DNA of 64,000 nt from NCBI GenBank assembly GCA_000697355.1, contig JNEN01000820.1, forward strand, positions 43,963 through 107,962. Reading direction: 5' to 3'. The notes under the pieces were generated by a model. The model was not told the DNA's origin, made no database searches, and saw only the letters and a program-made list of their open reading frames with translations. The DNA comes from Syncephalastrum monosporum B8922 (Eukaryota; Mucoromycota; Mucoromycetes; Mucorales; Syncephalastraceae). Within the stretch, counting starts at the first letter, position 1, and each line of letters begins with the position of its first letter. Shown in pieces: positions 46,112 through 56,949 of the stretch. Made by a program: the position numbers and the translations under genes.

Positions 46112-47571
46112 ATGAAAACTATAAAGTCTGCGCAGCTTTTATGGCGAGATTTAAAGGTGTCGTCCAAGGAGCTTCACCTTGACACTCTACGTTGTGGTCA
46201 GTCATTCCGATGGCACCGTACTTCTGATTACTGGTGAGTCATTTTCTTGGAATCGTGCATAAGATAAGAAGAAAAAAATTTGATTTTGATGGTGGCACAG
46301 GTCCTGCGTCCTGAAAGGGCAACTGTGCGTTTTACGACAGACCCGTGAGTTTCTCGCTTCCATATTATACCACTGATACATCTGCAATATGCACATGTAA
46401 CTTTTTTCTTGTAACTAAGATCTATTCTTTTTCCGAACATGACAGCTGCTACGGTTGAGTTTGGTGTTGTCGATGCAGACCAAGAAGAGCGGATACGAGC
46501 ATTACTGCGCGATTATTTCCAAGTAGACCGGGTCTCGCTGGAAAAGTGTTACGAACGCTGGAGTGCACTCGACACGAATTTTGCCAAACGCTCCAAAGCC
46601 TTTGAAGGTATTCGAATCCTACGACAGGATCCCTGGGAAAACCTGGTGGCGTTTATCTGCTCAAGTAACAACAATATCGCTCGCATATCGCAGATGGTAC
46701 TTTTTTTTTTTTGGCTATGTTTCTGCCCTGTATTTTCCTGCCGCATAAGGATTTAACCGCTCTGCCTTGCCTTTTTAAATTCAATCAGGTACAAAAGCTA
46801 TGCATCCATTACGGCCCACCGATCGCCACTCTGGATGGCGTCGTGCATCATGACTTCCCGCCCTTAACCCAGTTAGCTGGTGATGGCGTCGAGAGCAAGC
46901 TCCGTAGTCTAGGCTTTGGCTATCGCGCCAAATACATCGCCAAAACTGCAAAACTTATTTTGGAAGAACATCCGGACCAAAAGGAGCAATGGTTGTTTCA
47001 GCTTCGTGAGATGCCCTACGCCGAGGCCAAAGAGGCGTTGATCCGCATGCCCGGTGTCGGGCCAAAGGTCGCCGATTGCGTGGTGCGTGTTGCATACTAT
47101 GCGCCAGCCTGTGTTACTTTAAAACTAAAACGAGAAACTCCTTCTTGCTTCTAAAGTGCCTAATGTCGCTCGACCACCCGGAGGCCATCCCGGTCGATAC
47201 CCATGTTTGGCAGATAGCGCAGCGTGACTATGGCTTCAGCAAGAAACTTAAGACCAAGACACTCTCGGCGAAATTCTATGACCAAGTGGGTGATCATTTT
47301 CGAGACTTGTTTGGCGAATACAGTGGCTGGGCCCATTCGGTAATGTGCTACTGCCGCGCAGAAATCTTTCTCAATACTAACACATTTTATAATTTTCATC
47401 CAGGTTCTATTTACAGCGGATCTACGCAGTTTCAAAGATGTGTCGAAGCATGTCAATATGGAAGAAACCAATGAGGTCAAGATAGAGGATGTCGAGGAAA
47501 CTGTTGGAGAGCGGAAAAGAAGGAAGACAGTCATCAAAGAAGAAACTTTTGCAAAAGGATTCGAGACGTGA
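46112..47571 (+). CDS. OGG1: 8-oxoguanine DNA glycosylase/AP lyase OGG1
   Basis: Six exons (46112-46233, 46301-46344, 46446-46696, 46789-47082, 47157-47339, 47404-47571) give 353 residues. The N-terminal domain has 'LDTLRCGQSFRWHR'; 'VAFICSSNNNIARISQM' and 'YGPPIATLDGVVHHDFP' are typical OGG1. The helix-hairpin-helix is 'RMPGVGPKVADCV' with the catalytic Lys, and the conserved Asp is in 'IPVDTHVWQIAQRDYGF'. The enzyme removes 8-oxoguanine opposite cytosine and nicks the backbone. The C-terminus is basic (ERKRRKTVIKEE), a likely nuclear signal. An in-frame ATG at 46040 would add 24 residues rich in Ser/Thr/Phe that might act in mitochondrial targeting; I kept 46112 because it starts the conserved domain. 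Confidence 0.95.
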
Positions 47572-48273
47572 AGGCGATTACATTGCACTAGTTTTGCTGG
47601 CACGTTTCAGAAATTATAAGCATCAGCTTCACTTTGTATAAAAAATAAACACCCAGCAAGACAGACTATCTAGATGATGCGTGTAATAAACCCTTATTTT
47701 GTTATTCTTTCTTGACATGTCTGATGGCATCCGCAGTGTTTAAACGTACAAACTTTATCGTAGAGGTTAAGGTTCGGCCAACTGCCAAGTAATCTGTGTG
47801 CTTTCGTCATCCGCTTTAAGGCACAAATTTGTTGACGCGTCTCACACCGACAAGTACACATCGGGCGTAGGGCCTCCTCACGCGAACATGATATGTACAC
47901 CCCTATCACGACCTTACATGGATGTGTCCGCAGACCTACAGGTTACATATTTCAGTCCGAAACTATGCATTAAATCTACTACCGCGTCTTACAGATTTCT
48001 TATACTAGCGTAGCTTTACCTATCAAGCGCAGCAGATTCAAATGAAGTCGCATTATCGAGATGACGAAACATCCACCACGTGTCGATGAAGATTTCCGAA
48101 GAGGGTGTATGGAAAACAATGTGCTCACTGTGTCAGCGCCGCTGTTCTCTCTCGTTGGCGGAAGCACGCTAGTCATAATTGTGTCACGGTGCATGCCGCG
48201 CGACCGACTTGCTTCAGTAAATGTTTTTCCTTTTTCTCCCACTTTCTCCTTTTTCTTCATCCTTTTTTTTTCT
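47572..48273. other. Intergenic region
   Basis: Contains the OGG1 3' flank (AATAAA at 47645-47650) and the calmodulin promoter with a T-rich stretch directly before its ATG. No other gene is seen. Confidence 0.5.
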
Positions 48274-48942
48274 ATGGTGAGGAGGAAAACCACCTTCAAG
48301 ACTACCTAGCTGACACTTTTATACGCAGTCCGATCAACTCTCTAGCGAGCAAATCTCCGAGTACAAGGCCTCTTTTGACCTTTTTGACAAGGTAATCTTT
48401 CGCTGCAGGAAACCCTGAACTGAAGCTGATAATGGTTTTAGGACGGCAACGGCTTCATCGACTCCAAGGAACTGGGCGCGGTCATGAAATCGCTCAACAT
48501 GACACCTTCCGAAGGCGAGCTTAAGGACATGATCCAGGAAGTAGATGCAGACGGCAACGGCACCATCGATTTCAACGAGTTCCTTACCATGCTCCAAGGG
48601 TAAGTATATGAAGTGGCAACAACTTTTTTGGCGCTCACATTTGTATTATAGCCGCAGTAACAAGTCGGATACGGAGAAAGAGCTGAGAGAAACCTTTCAA
48701 GTCTTTGACAAGGACGGCAACGGCTTTATTTCTGCCTCAGAACTGCGTAACGTCATGACGTCGGTTGGCGAGAATCTAACCCAGGGCGAGTTGGACGCAA
48801 TGATCAAGGAGGCTGATCGGGACGGTGACGGTGTGATCAACTATGAGGAGTTTTTGAAGATGCTGGTAGGTGTTAAAGGGTAGTGTATTTTCCTCCATAC
48901 ATAAGAAGCTCACACGCATTCTATCTCCATTAGTCCAAATAA
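48274..48942 (+). CDS. Calmodulin
   Basis: Six exons: 48274-48276 (ATG alone), 48329-48391, 48442-48599, 48652-48865 and a 9-bp last exon 48934-48942, with one further consideration at the 3' end below; the listed five coding segments total 148 residues, the canonical calmodulin length. Four complete EF-hand loops are present: '[12 protein letters not shown]', '[12 protein letters not shown]', '[12 protein letters not shown]', '[12 protein letters not shown]'. The protein ends EEFLKMLSK after splicing GTAGGT...TTAG; reading through this last intron would instead add VGVKG and a stop at 48883, which is less like calmodulin. The start codon is followed at once by an intron, as in RPL11. The linker '[14 protein letters not shown]' differs slightly from classical calmodulin, so this may be one of several paralogs. 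(Exon count is five.). Confidence 0.93.
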
Positions 48943-49582
48943 AGCACACCCAGATAAAAAATGGTCATGCGATCAAGTACTGAATACGAAACACGAAGAA
49001 TGATGTTGGGGGTAGGCGTGGGTCAGAAAGAGACAGGCTGCTTTGAAACCATGTGGCGTGTACGATATTACACGACAGTCCTAAAGACCGTTTCCATACA
49101 TGTCTTGGCATTTGGCAGCAGATGGATGGATGGCTACTACTGTGTGACGAATCATGATGACAGAGTGTTGAATATCCCACCCAGCCACGATACAGCCCCA
49201 CAATTGGTGAAACCTTAATGTGGCTGATGAGAGTCGACGGCAACAGTATACAAGCACGTATTTCTGTTCACGGCACGGGAATATTACGTGTCTGCCATAG
49301 TTATGTTATATGGCTGAAGCGTGCATGTCTGGATATCTGCCATGACCTCCAAGCGTTACCTTATCTGAAGAGAAGTTTATAATGACCCAGGCAAAGACAG
49401 AGCTCGCAATACTACATATTTTTTGCCACGCGAAAACACTGTAATTTCGTTCTAGCCACGCATCCAAAGCGATTAAGAACACCTTCTCTTCCTCAGGAGA
49501 CTTTATTATACAGCTGATTAGAAATAAAAGCATGGACTCGCATGAAGTCCCGAAAGTGGTGGTAGTCATTTGCAGAATCATA
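48943..49582. other. Convergent 3' intergenic region
   Basis: It lies between the ends of calmodulin and the SPX transporter and has no supported gene. A short GGATGGATGG run occurs at about 49122. Confidence 0.5.
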
Positions 49583-52082
49583 TTACAGATTTAAGAGTGT
49601 CATTAAACCATACCCAATTGTAGTGACACAGAGCATGGAAAAAATACTAGCCGGTACACCATTCCGAATAAAGTCCTTTGTGGTTAAGTATGGCTTGCCT
49701 AGTTCATTTTCTTGCGAGATGGCATTCATGTTCGGGAATCCAGACACAGGAAGGCCCATAGCAACAGAGCAGACAAACGCAGTACCCTATAGTAGCAATC
49801 AATATCAACAAACCAAATTGTAACTTTTTTTCTTACCATGACTAGCACACGAGGGTGAGGATCGGGCATTTGTGCGCCTACTTCGGAGACGATGGGCAGA
49901 ATGATAAGGGCAGCCACGGTGTGGCTGATAAAAGTCGCAATGACGAGCACGAGCGCACTAAATACAAACAAGACCTGCAGTGGCGTGAATCCGATTACCC
50001 AGGCCTGAATATGGGTCGCGATGGTGTGTAAGAGACCCGAGCTCTGCACGGCCTTGCCCAGCGCGATACCACCCATTGCTAGCATAATGACGCTCCATAA
50101 AAAGTGGTTGAAGTCGTCCTTATTCAGCAGACCCGTACCAAAGAAGGCAACCAGGGGAAGTATCGCAATCACCCCCATATCGCCCAGGACGGCCTCAAAA
50201 GAATGCGCCAGGCACCATAGGACAATCGTGACAAGTGTAACCAGTATAACGAAAAGTTGTTTGAACGTGACAGGGTCCCGCGAAGCGCGAATCTTGTGGA
50301 TCTGGGGCGTGTGCTTCTCGGGTTGGTAAGTGTACAGCAGCCACACCCAAATTATGCAAGTGCCCACCAGGCAGAGCGGAATGGAGATGGCAAACCATTC
50401 AGCCCACGAGGGTGGTGGTGTCATATTCTGGATAGCGATGATGTTTTGCGGTGACGAGATAGGGGACGCTATGCCGCCTAGGTTGGAAGCTAGCGCGATC
50501 CCTAGGATCAGGCACGAGCCGAAGGACGAGTCAACTGGCAGAGTGCGCAGAATGGGCTGGATCAAGGAGAAACAGAGGACGGGCGCAGCCACGTTGCTGA
50601 TCCACATACTGGCCACGGTGGCGACCAGCATGTTTACGAGCAGGACGCGGCTCGGACGCGTACCGGCGCGAGAGAGCACAAAGGTCGCCATAGCCTTGGC
50701 AATGCCATACTTGCTCAGTGCGCCTGCAATGGCAAAGCCGCCAAGCAGGAGCATAATTACAGGTGAAAACATGCTGCTAAATACGGCGCGTGTAGCTTCG
50801 GGCGCGGTCAGCCGTACACCTTCCTCAGATCGCATCACACGCAATGTGATGGTCAGGGCGGGAACCAGCATAGCGGTCGCAAATAGGGGCATGACCTATT
50901 CTAACTTAGCATTCCTAATCTTCCTAGCATTATACTCATACCTCGGTTGCCCATAGTATACTAGCAAAGACGAGGATCGCAAGGCACCGGCACTGTTCAA
51001 TTTCGGGAAACGTCTCGACGTAGAGCAAGATCCCAAAGACAGCTAGACTAGCCAGGAGAAAGATGAAGTGCAGGATCTGCGCGCGGTCAATCTGCACGGC
51101 CCCTAACAAGGGCATGTGGAGCACGACGGGGTGCGCTGCACGCAGTCCTACGCTCTGGATTTGCCGCTCCTGCCCGATCATGTCACGCCACACCGTGTTG
51201 CGTTCCCAGACAATCCGCTCGCGAAGGTGCGATTTGAGCTCGTCCACAGCTAGATCCAGATCCTTGTGGTCGGTCAAACTGCAGTAGGCCTTTTCTGTAC
51301 ACTGGATACGAGCATTCAATTTCTGCTTCGTCATGGTCCGGAATGGATATGCTTTCATGACGTGATTAACTGTATAATGTCGCTTGACCTCACTGTTTGT
51401 AATCTTGTCGTACTTTTTGAGGATTTTGGCAAAAGCGGTACCGTTCAGGGCCACAAACGACTTGAGTTCGGAGAGGAGAACAAAGAGGTCAACGACACGC
51501 CGGCGCAGGGCTTCGCTGTCATCAAACAGGGTTTCTGGATCATGATCGTGAGTGTTCTGCGAGATGATGTTTGGGGGTAGCGCGTCGTCGCCTTCGAGGA
51601 GGAACTCTCGGCGTGGAAAATCCGAGGTACTACGCGACCGCGTATGTCGATGGCGGCGAAAGGATGGCGGAGGGTTTTCTCCTGCTTGTGATACGCCCTC
51701 ATCCTCTTCCCCACGTTCAACCTCGGTCATGATCCCGTCCATAGCCTCGTATAGTTCGGCTTCCTTCTTGACGTAAAAATTCACAATACGGTCCAGCGCT
51801 TTGTCGAGGGCGTGGATGAATCGGCTGTTGTCTGTATCGATGGCTCTGTCGTCAAATAGAGCCGTCTGCTCGGTCGCAGCCTCGTAGTCATCCCGCGCAT
51901 GGTAGGTCGTGACGCGGTCCCGCTCAGTCGAGTACACGAGCTTCTTGAGATTGGAGTACCTGTGTTTTTTCCCTTTCCATTAATTTGTTGATGGGTGCAA
52001 GACAATTCTACGACACATACGGCACATAATATTCTGCCCAATCAGGTACAGCATTAAACTGGAGCTGATGCGAAAACTTCAT
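49583..52082 (-). CDS. SPX-domain low-affinity phosphate transporter (Pho87/Pho90/Pho91-like, SLC13 fold)
   Basis: Exons 52021-52082, 50942-51959, 49837-50895 and 49583-49786 give 780 residues. The N-terminal SPX domain (about 1-270) starts MKFSHQLQFNAVPDWAEYYV and includes 'YSNLKKLVYSTER' and 'LNGTAFAKILKKYDKIT', with the lysines that bind inositol pyrophosphates. The C-terminal half is a divalent-anion/Na symporter fold with about 11-12 helices, including 'SKYGIAKAMATFVLSRAG', 'GIASPISSPQNIIAI' and 'VMGTAFVCSVAMGLPVSGFP'. SPX inhibits transport according to cellular phosphate status. Plasma-membrane and vacuolar paralogs exist in yeast and cannot be told apart here. The SPX domain carries a long acidic/His insert (residues about 95-160). 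Confidence 0.92.
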
Positions 52083-52194
52083 GGGTAAAGGAGAAAGAAG
52101 TAGGTGGAAGAAGAAAAACGGAGGAGAAAGAAGAGGAAAGATGCGAATAACAATGCAAAAAGGCGTAGACTTTTCTACCACGTAGTCAGAGGCA

Positions 52195-53240
52195 TTATGG
52201 CGTCTTTATTGTTTTCTTGTACACCTTTTCTTGCTTGCCTTGCTTCAGAGCTGCAAGTCTCGCAGCAGTAAACAGAAAATCACTCAGCCTGCAACGATGA
52301 TACAACGCACAACATACACACGGGTGAGTTAGGAACCTTCCACAAAGAACATATGCAAACACATAGATATATACATACCTATTCAAAAAGATACCAGTGC
52401 TCTCGTCACAAAGATGGTCCCGAACCAATGGTTGGACCTGTCTTTCGGCTCGCCGACAGACCGATCGCGCCACGTGTAGACTCGCAGAGGCACGGCCACC
52501 CGACTACGATGTATCGGCGTGAGTCGAACGAAGAACACACTTTTGGCGTCCATATTTGTATACGTACAGGCAAAATGAATTGGGTCAGGCGCGGCAGCGT
52601 TTCGTCCATCTCATCAATCCACTTTTCCAGTTGTGACACCCGGCTTCCATCGGCATCAAACTCAGTGCGGGCTTGCAAAAGGGAAGAAGAGATGAGCGAA
52701 GGCGCATGTCTGTTTACAGGCGCTTACCCAATCGAGTTTCGTTGGAGTGCTCACGAGGGGTCGCGATGTTGGACCCCACGTCCTGCAAGCAGCACTGGAT
52801 CTGCGAGTGATACAAGTCAGTGAGGGCTTTTTTTTTTTTCTTTTGATATACAGATTTCAGCGCCTTACCCATTCGAGCTGTTGGCTGATGGGTTCCAACA
52901 CCGCGTCTTCTTCGCAGAATGTCAACGCCATTCTAAACATGATATTAATCAAACAAATCAACGCGCGCCCATGCAGACAACGGATGGTATTTTACCCAAT
53001 GTTAGACGTCAACTCATCCGTAGTGCCTTGTAATCATTTGAGTCAGAAGAATGGATATCAGTGACAAGTTCTTTACCCAACGCTTCAAAGATGATGTCAT
53101 CCTTGTCGCGGCGCTCGCCGTTGTATAAGCTCGAGGTTCCTGCACACATGAATACACGTCCATCCTAAATTAGGTTGTGCGCCAGAGTATATTATCTTTT
53201 GTATTATGCCTTTATCGCCTGTTTTCGTGTAGATTCTCAT
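52195..53240 (-). CDS. MMAB: ATP:cob(I)alamin adenosyltransferase (MMAB/PduO type)
   Basis: Eight exons (53210-53240, 53077-53139, 52996-53026, 52869-52932, 52728-52800, 52568-52671, 52379-52503, 52195-52288) give 194 residues. The start MRIYTKTGDKGTSSLYNGER contains the conserved ATP-binding TGDKG; 'FEALGTTDELTSNIG' and 'IQCCLQDVGSNIATP' follow; the C-terminal block 'ARSVCRRAERQVQPLV' and 'NRLSDFLFTAARLAA' is the other half of the active site. It transfers adenosine from ATP to cob(I)alamin to make adenosylcobalamin, cofactor of methylmalonyl-CoA mutase. The first intron begins with GC, not GT (AAAG|GCATAA), and is required for the frame. No clear mitochondrial presequence precedes MRIYTK; an upstream exon could be missing. 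It is divergent from COX18. Confidence 0.93.
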
Positions 53241-53329
53241 GATGTTGCTCGAAAGTGTGTTGAAAGCGAAAAAGAAGGAAGAGGAAAGTGGGATCGGCAG
53301 TCACTTGGTTTCTTTTCCTTGACTTTAGC
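53241..53329. promoter_or_regulatory. Bidirectional promoter between MMAB and COX18
   Basis: Only 89 bp separate the two ATGs. The segment is purine-rich on the plus strand over 53257-53290 and pyrimidine-rich over 53305-53325. No TATA box is seen. Confidence 0.6.
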
Positions 53330-54299
53330 ATGCCACGCTTAGGGCGACTGCAGCGACTCGTCCGATTACGCTCGCCTCGCCATTCCGGGGCGCTTCCCTT
53401 CGTCCTCGCTGCGAATCAGTCTGTTCTGGACACACTTCATCAAACAGTGGCCTTGCCATGGTGGGCTACTATTGTGGGCACCACGTGTGCTCTTCGTAGC
53501 GCATTTACCCTTCCCATTGCAGTCTACCAGCAACGCAGTGTTGGTAAAATGATCCAGCTCGCTCCCCTAGTCCAAAGCTGGGCGGAGACTCTCAAAGTGC
53601 ACGTCGCCTCCGAGGCCAAAGAGGCCGGGTGGGATTACAAAAAGTACCAGCAGGAGCTCCAGAAACAGGCATGACCATGATACGCTTCTCCTGACAGACA
53701 TATTAAGACGCGTTCAATAGTATCGAGCCAAAGTGAACCGCCTCTATTCCGACCACGGCTGTGCACGGTGGAAGTTGCTCATGTTGCCGTGGGTACAGAT
53801 GCCTCTCTTTATCTCAATGTCTTTGACGTTGCGCCACCTCTCCGGTTATCCTTTGCCGTGGTACGGTCAGTTGGCGGATGCTCCTGCACCCGGTCTGACC
53901 GAAGGCGGCCTTGCCTGGTTCACAGATCTCACCGTCCCGGACTCTACACTCATCTTCCCCTTTTTGATCGGTGCTGGTAACCTTATCAATGTTGAGGTAG
54001 GCTTTGACTGGGATTTAGCATACGCAAACTGAGACAATATACAGTTGAACGCATATTATGCACGACAAGGAGAGCAAACACGCACCCAGAAAATACTGAC
54101 CAACGCGTTCCGATGTCTGTCTATTGCCTTTATACCCATTGCAGCCCATGCTCCCATGGCAATCGGCCTCTATTGGTTCACCTCTAGCTGGTATAGCGTG
54201 GCCCAAAACGTCGCTTTTCGGATACCTACGGTTCGACATCGTTTAGGTATGCCTGCTCTTCCTAAATTGAAGCCCAAGTCTCCTAAGAAGTTGGAATAA
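53330..54299 (+). CDS. COX18: Mitochondrial inner-membrane insertase COX18 (Oxa1/YidC family)
   Basis: Exons 53330-53668, 53721-53996 and 54045-54299 give 289 residues. The first roughly 25 residues are Arg-rich (MPRLGRLQRLVRLRSPRHSG), a mitochondrial presequence. Membrane segments follow the Oxa1 core: 'LPWWATIVGTTCALRSAFTL', 'LPWVQMPLFISMSLTLRHL', 'LIFPFLIGAGNLIN', and a paired C-terminal segment 'LSIAFIPIAAHAPMAIGLYW'. The short C-terminus without a ribosome-binding tail points to Cox18/Oxa2, which exports the Cox2 C-terminal domain, rather than Oxa1. The first intron starts with GC (CAG|GCATGA) because no GT exists before the next in-frame exon. Confidence 0.88.
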
Positions 54300-54420
54300 A
54301 CAACGTCGATGCGGACGCATCCACATGGAATGCCATCACATACGGCTGCTACAGATAAGAGACTTAACGCAAAGTTTGTTGTTCAATATTAAAGCAAATG
54401 TTTACTGCGATTTTACCCTA

Positions 54421-54466
54421 TATAGATCGTATATAGATAGCATATAGATAACATATAGATAGCATA
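54421..54466. repeat. Short tandem repeat, 11-bp unit
   Basis: About four imperfect copies of ATATAGATAGC (variants ..GATCGT, ..GATAAC) lie in the convergent spacer between COX18 and the GH17 gene. Confidence 0.8.
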
Positions 54467-54508
54467 GAATCACTTGGTCAGTTTTACAGCATCCGCAAAA
54501 TCTATCCA

Positions 54509-55921
54509 TCAGGGCGGGAAAGAAGAAGATCTGTGAGGCATGGGAGCAGGTTGAGGAATCGTAAGATCGCCTTTCTTGAAAGGCTGCAGAGGACAGTCGG
54601 GTATCTTGATTTCCTTGAGCTTCCGTTCCTTGTCAAACAGGCCCCAGTGTGACTCTCGCGTCTCGTTGAACATATCTGCCTTCCATGGCTCGTCCTTAAA
54701 CTCAAACCAGAAGTAGGGCAGCCCGCGCGCATTTGCTTGGCACACGAAGGTCTCGAGCAGCATCTGTTGATTTTCTACGGAGGGTACGGCCGCCTTGACC
54801 TTGCCGTCTTCTGGATAGGTAGGCCAACCAATCTCGCTAATCACAGCCGCCTTGGCTTGCGTCTGGTTTTTGGCGACTAACTCCGGTGAGTCTCTTGCGA
54901 GTAACATAGTCGGGTACTGGTCAACGTCATAAAAGTACTGGAACGTCCAGTTGGCGGCGTCCTTGGGTAGCGTGCCAGCGAAGAAAGGATGGACGTTGTC
55001 ATACACAGCGTCTTCATGCGGGATGATGTACTTGAGCTCGTTAATCTCAGTCGTAAATACTGGAATGTGTGGATATCCATGCTTCTGCATATTGCTCTTG
55101 ACGTCCTTGATCATGGAAATTAGCTCCGTGCTTGTTGCCTGACGCCGAAAGATGGCTAAACAAACACATGTATTAATCAAAGGGCGTATTTGTCTTAATT
55201 TTTTTAGTTTCTTACCTTCGTTACCGACCGAGATACCAATGATACGGTCGCCGCCATGCTTTTTAATTAGCTTCCACAAGCTGTTGTACTGCCGCTCGTA
55301 TGTAGTTGTGTTGCCGTCAACCCAAATCGTGAGGAGCACACCCATGTCAATCTTGAGCATATCCAAGCCGTGCATAACCAGCTCCGCTTGGTTGCAATCC
55401 ATGCCATAGAGACGAATCCGCGGTGTGAGTTGATAGAGGAGCTTCAGATCTTCAATCACATCTTGCTGTGTTACACCACATCCTTGCTCCAGCTGTGTGC
55501 CTAAGGGTGTGTAATCCATGCCCCAAAACGATCGATTGAGACGGCTATCTCGTACAAGAGTTGTATTGCTTCCATCTGTAGGCGAGGAAGGAGAGGCCGA
55601 GCCTGGCAAGCGTGCTTTGTTCGGATCGCCATCTCCGTCGTCATTGAGGCCACTAAGGTTCTTGATGACATGCGGCAGCAAAATCAAACAAGCAATGATC
55701 CCCGCCAGCAGCACAATAACACAGCCTTTAATGCAGTAAGTCAGCTTGCGGCTGCCACGTTCATCCTCGCCCATCTCAGGCGGAGGTATTGCAGCCAGAG
55801 TCGCGGCGGTGCGTGTATTGCTGTTGGCGACATATGCTTGATCTATAGGAATTCTGGCATCGCCTCCACCACGGTGGTAATAGGCAGCTGCTTTCTCGTC
55901 TTGAATCGAGTGTCTGAACAT
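54509..55921 (-). CDS. Membrane-anchored beta-1,3-glucanase-like protein, GH17
   Basis: Exons 55216-55921 and 54509-55155 give 450 residues (484 if the in-frame ATG at 56023 is used). A hydrophilic cytoplasmic tail is followed by one membrane segment (CIKGCVIVLLAGIIACLILL, about residues 60-85), then an extracellular GH17 domain beginning 'SFWGMDYTPLGTQLEQGCGV'. The acid/base Glu is in 'ISVGNEAIFRR' and the nucleophile Glu in 'ISEIGWPTYPE'; 'YFWFEFKDEPWK' and 'ESHWGLFD' are typical late motifs. It would act on beta-1,3-glucan at the cell surface or septum. The single intron (60 bp, stop-free) splits the acid/base motif and could be mistaken for coding. The start at 55921 has AAACAAAC before the ATG, a good fungal context. 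Confidence 0.85.
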   Translation of the reverse strand: MFRHSIQDEKAAAYYHRGGGDARIPIDQAYVANSNTRTAATLAAIPPPEMGEDERGSRKLTYCIKGCVIVLLAGIIACLILLPHVIKNLSGLNDDGDGDPNKARLPGSASPSSPTDGSNTTLVRDSRLNRSFWGMDYTPLGTQLEQGCGVTQQDVIEDLKLLYQLTPRIRLYGMDCNQAELVMHGLDMLKIDMGVLLTIWVDGNTTTYERQYNSLWKLIKKHGGDRIIGISVGNEGKKLKKLRQIRPLINTCVCLAIFRRQATSTELISMIKDVKSNMQKHGYPHIPVFTTEINELKYIIPHEDAVYDNVHPFFAGTLPKDAANWTFQYFYDVDQYPTMLLARDSPELVAKNQTQAKAAVISEIGWPTYPEDGKVKAAVPSVENQQMLLETFVCQANARGLPYFWFEFKDEPWKADMFNETRESHWGLFDKERKLKEIKIPDCPLQPFKKGDLTIPQPAPMPHRSSSFPP

Positions 55922-56949
55922 GTTTGTTTGAAGAAAAAGGTTTGTATCTTTGATGAGGTTTTTTCCGTACTTATATGGCAGCTTAAATGTGCGAGACATT
56001 CCGCGGCAAATTTCGAGAGTCATCTGTAAGCTGCATGATTCCTGTGTGATGGACTCTGTTCATAGGATCTTCCTCAACCAACAATATATGATAGACACCA
56101 ATCCATACTATGCTACCTGCAACAAGCTTGGATAGTGACCAAATTTTCATGTCGCTGATGCAGTGTTTGAAGCCCGTTCATTAGGCGATCAAGAAGTGGG
56201 ATAAAGCTGCTAATTGACATCTACAATATATCCACACAATTATAAAATAAGCTTATCCAAAACCAAGTGAGTTTCAGAATTAACAAAATGCAAACAATGA
56301 AATTAGTAGATCTTATGCCACTCCGATACCACTATGTGCATATTCACCATGACTATCTATTCATGTAATCGTTGCATTAATGCTTTTTTTGGTGTATCTC
56401 ATTATCCTCCAATGCATTTTTATGGATTTGCATTCACTCTCAGACACAGTGCCGTATAGCCTTTGGGCTGCGTCACCTATACTATGTCCGTATATGTAGA
56501 CCGTATGATGGACAATGCTGGTGGAAATTAATCTATGTGATTGTCATACGATCGTGACATTGTCTCCTTTATCTGGCATCAACAATAAGTTTTGGGATGT
56601 TTTCCGCTGGATCGACGTCCTATTTAAGGGTATCACACCTCATTGAGCTGTCTCGTATAGGTCGAGGCGAAAACTTGTTTATCGGTTCTCATGCGATGGC
56701 CGAAGAGATCACCTTTCTTTGGTTTGGTTTTTACCTAGACTGATAGGTACTTCAGTTTCTACAGATTTGACGACACGATGCCTTTAAAATCTGGTATTTT
56801 CTGACAGCCCATAGTCCATAACCCATAACCCATAAACCCATACGAATGTGGAGGTTTTCGCTACGTTATTTACCTCATACTGCCACTTGCCTCAACCACT
56901 GCCATCTCATCATTGCAGAAAAACATGAGAACGAAGTAGCGATGCGCTT
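55922..56949. other. Intergenic region
   Basis: It includes the possible N-terminal extension of the GH17 gene up to 56023. The rest is AT-rich without supported features; a short local repeat CCCATAGTCCATAACCCATAACCCATAAACCCATA-like stretch (CCATAAC units) lies at about 56808-56840. Confidence 0.5.
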
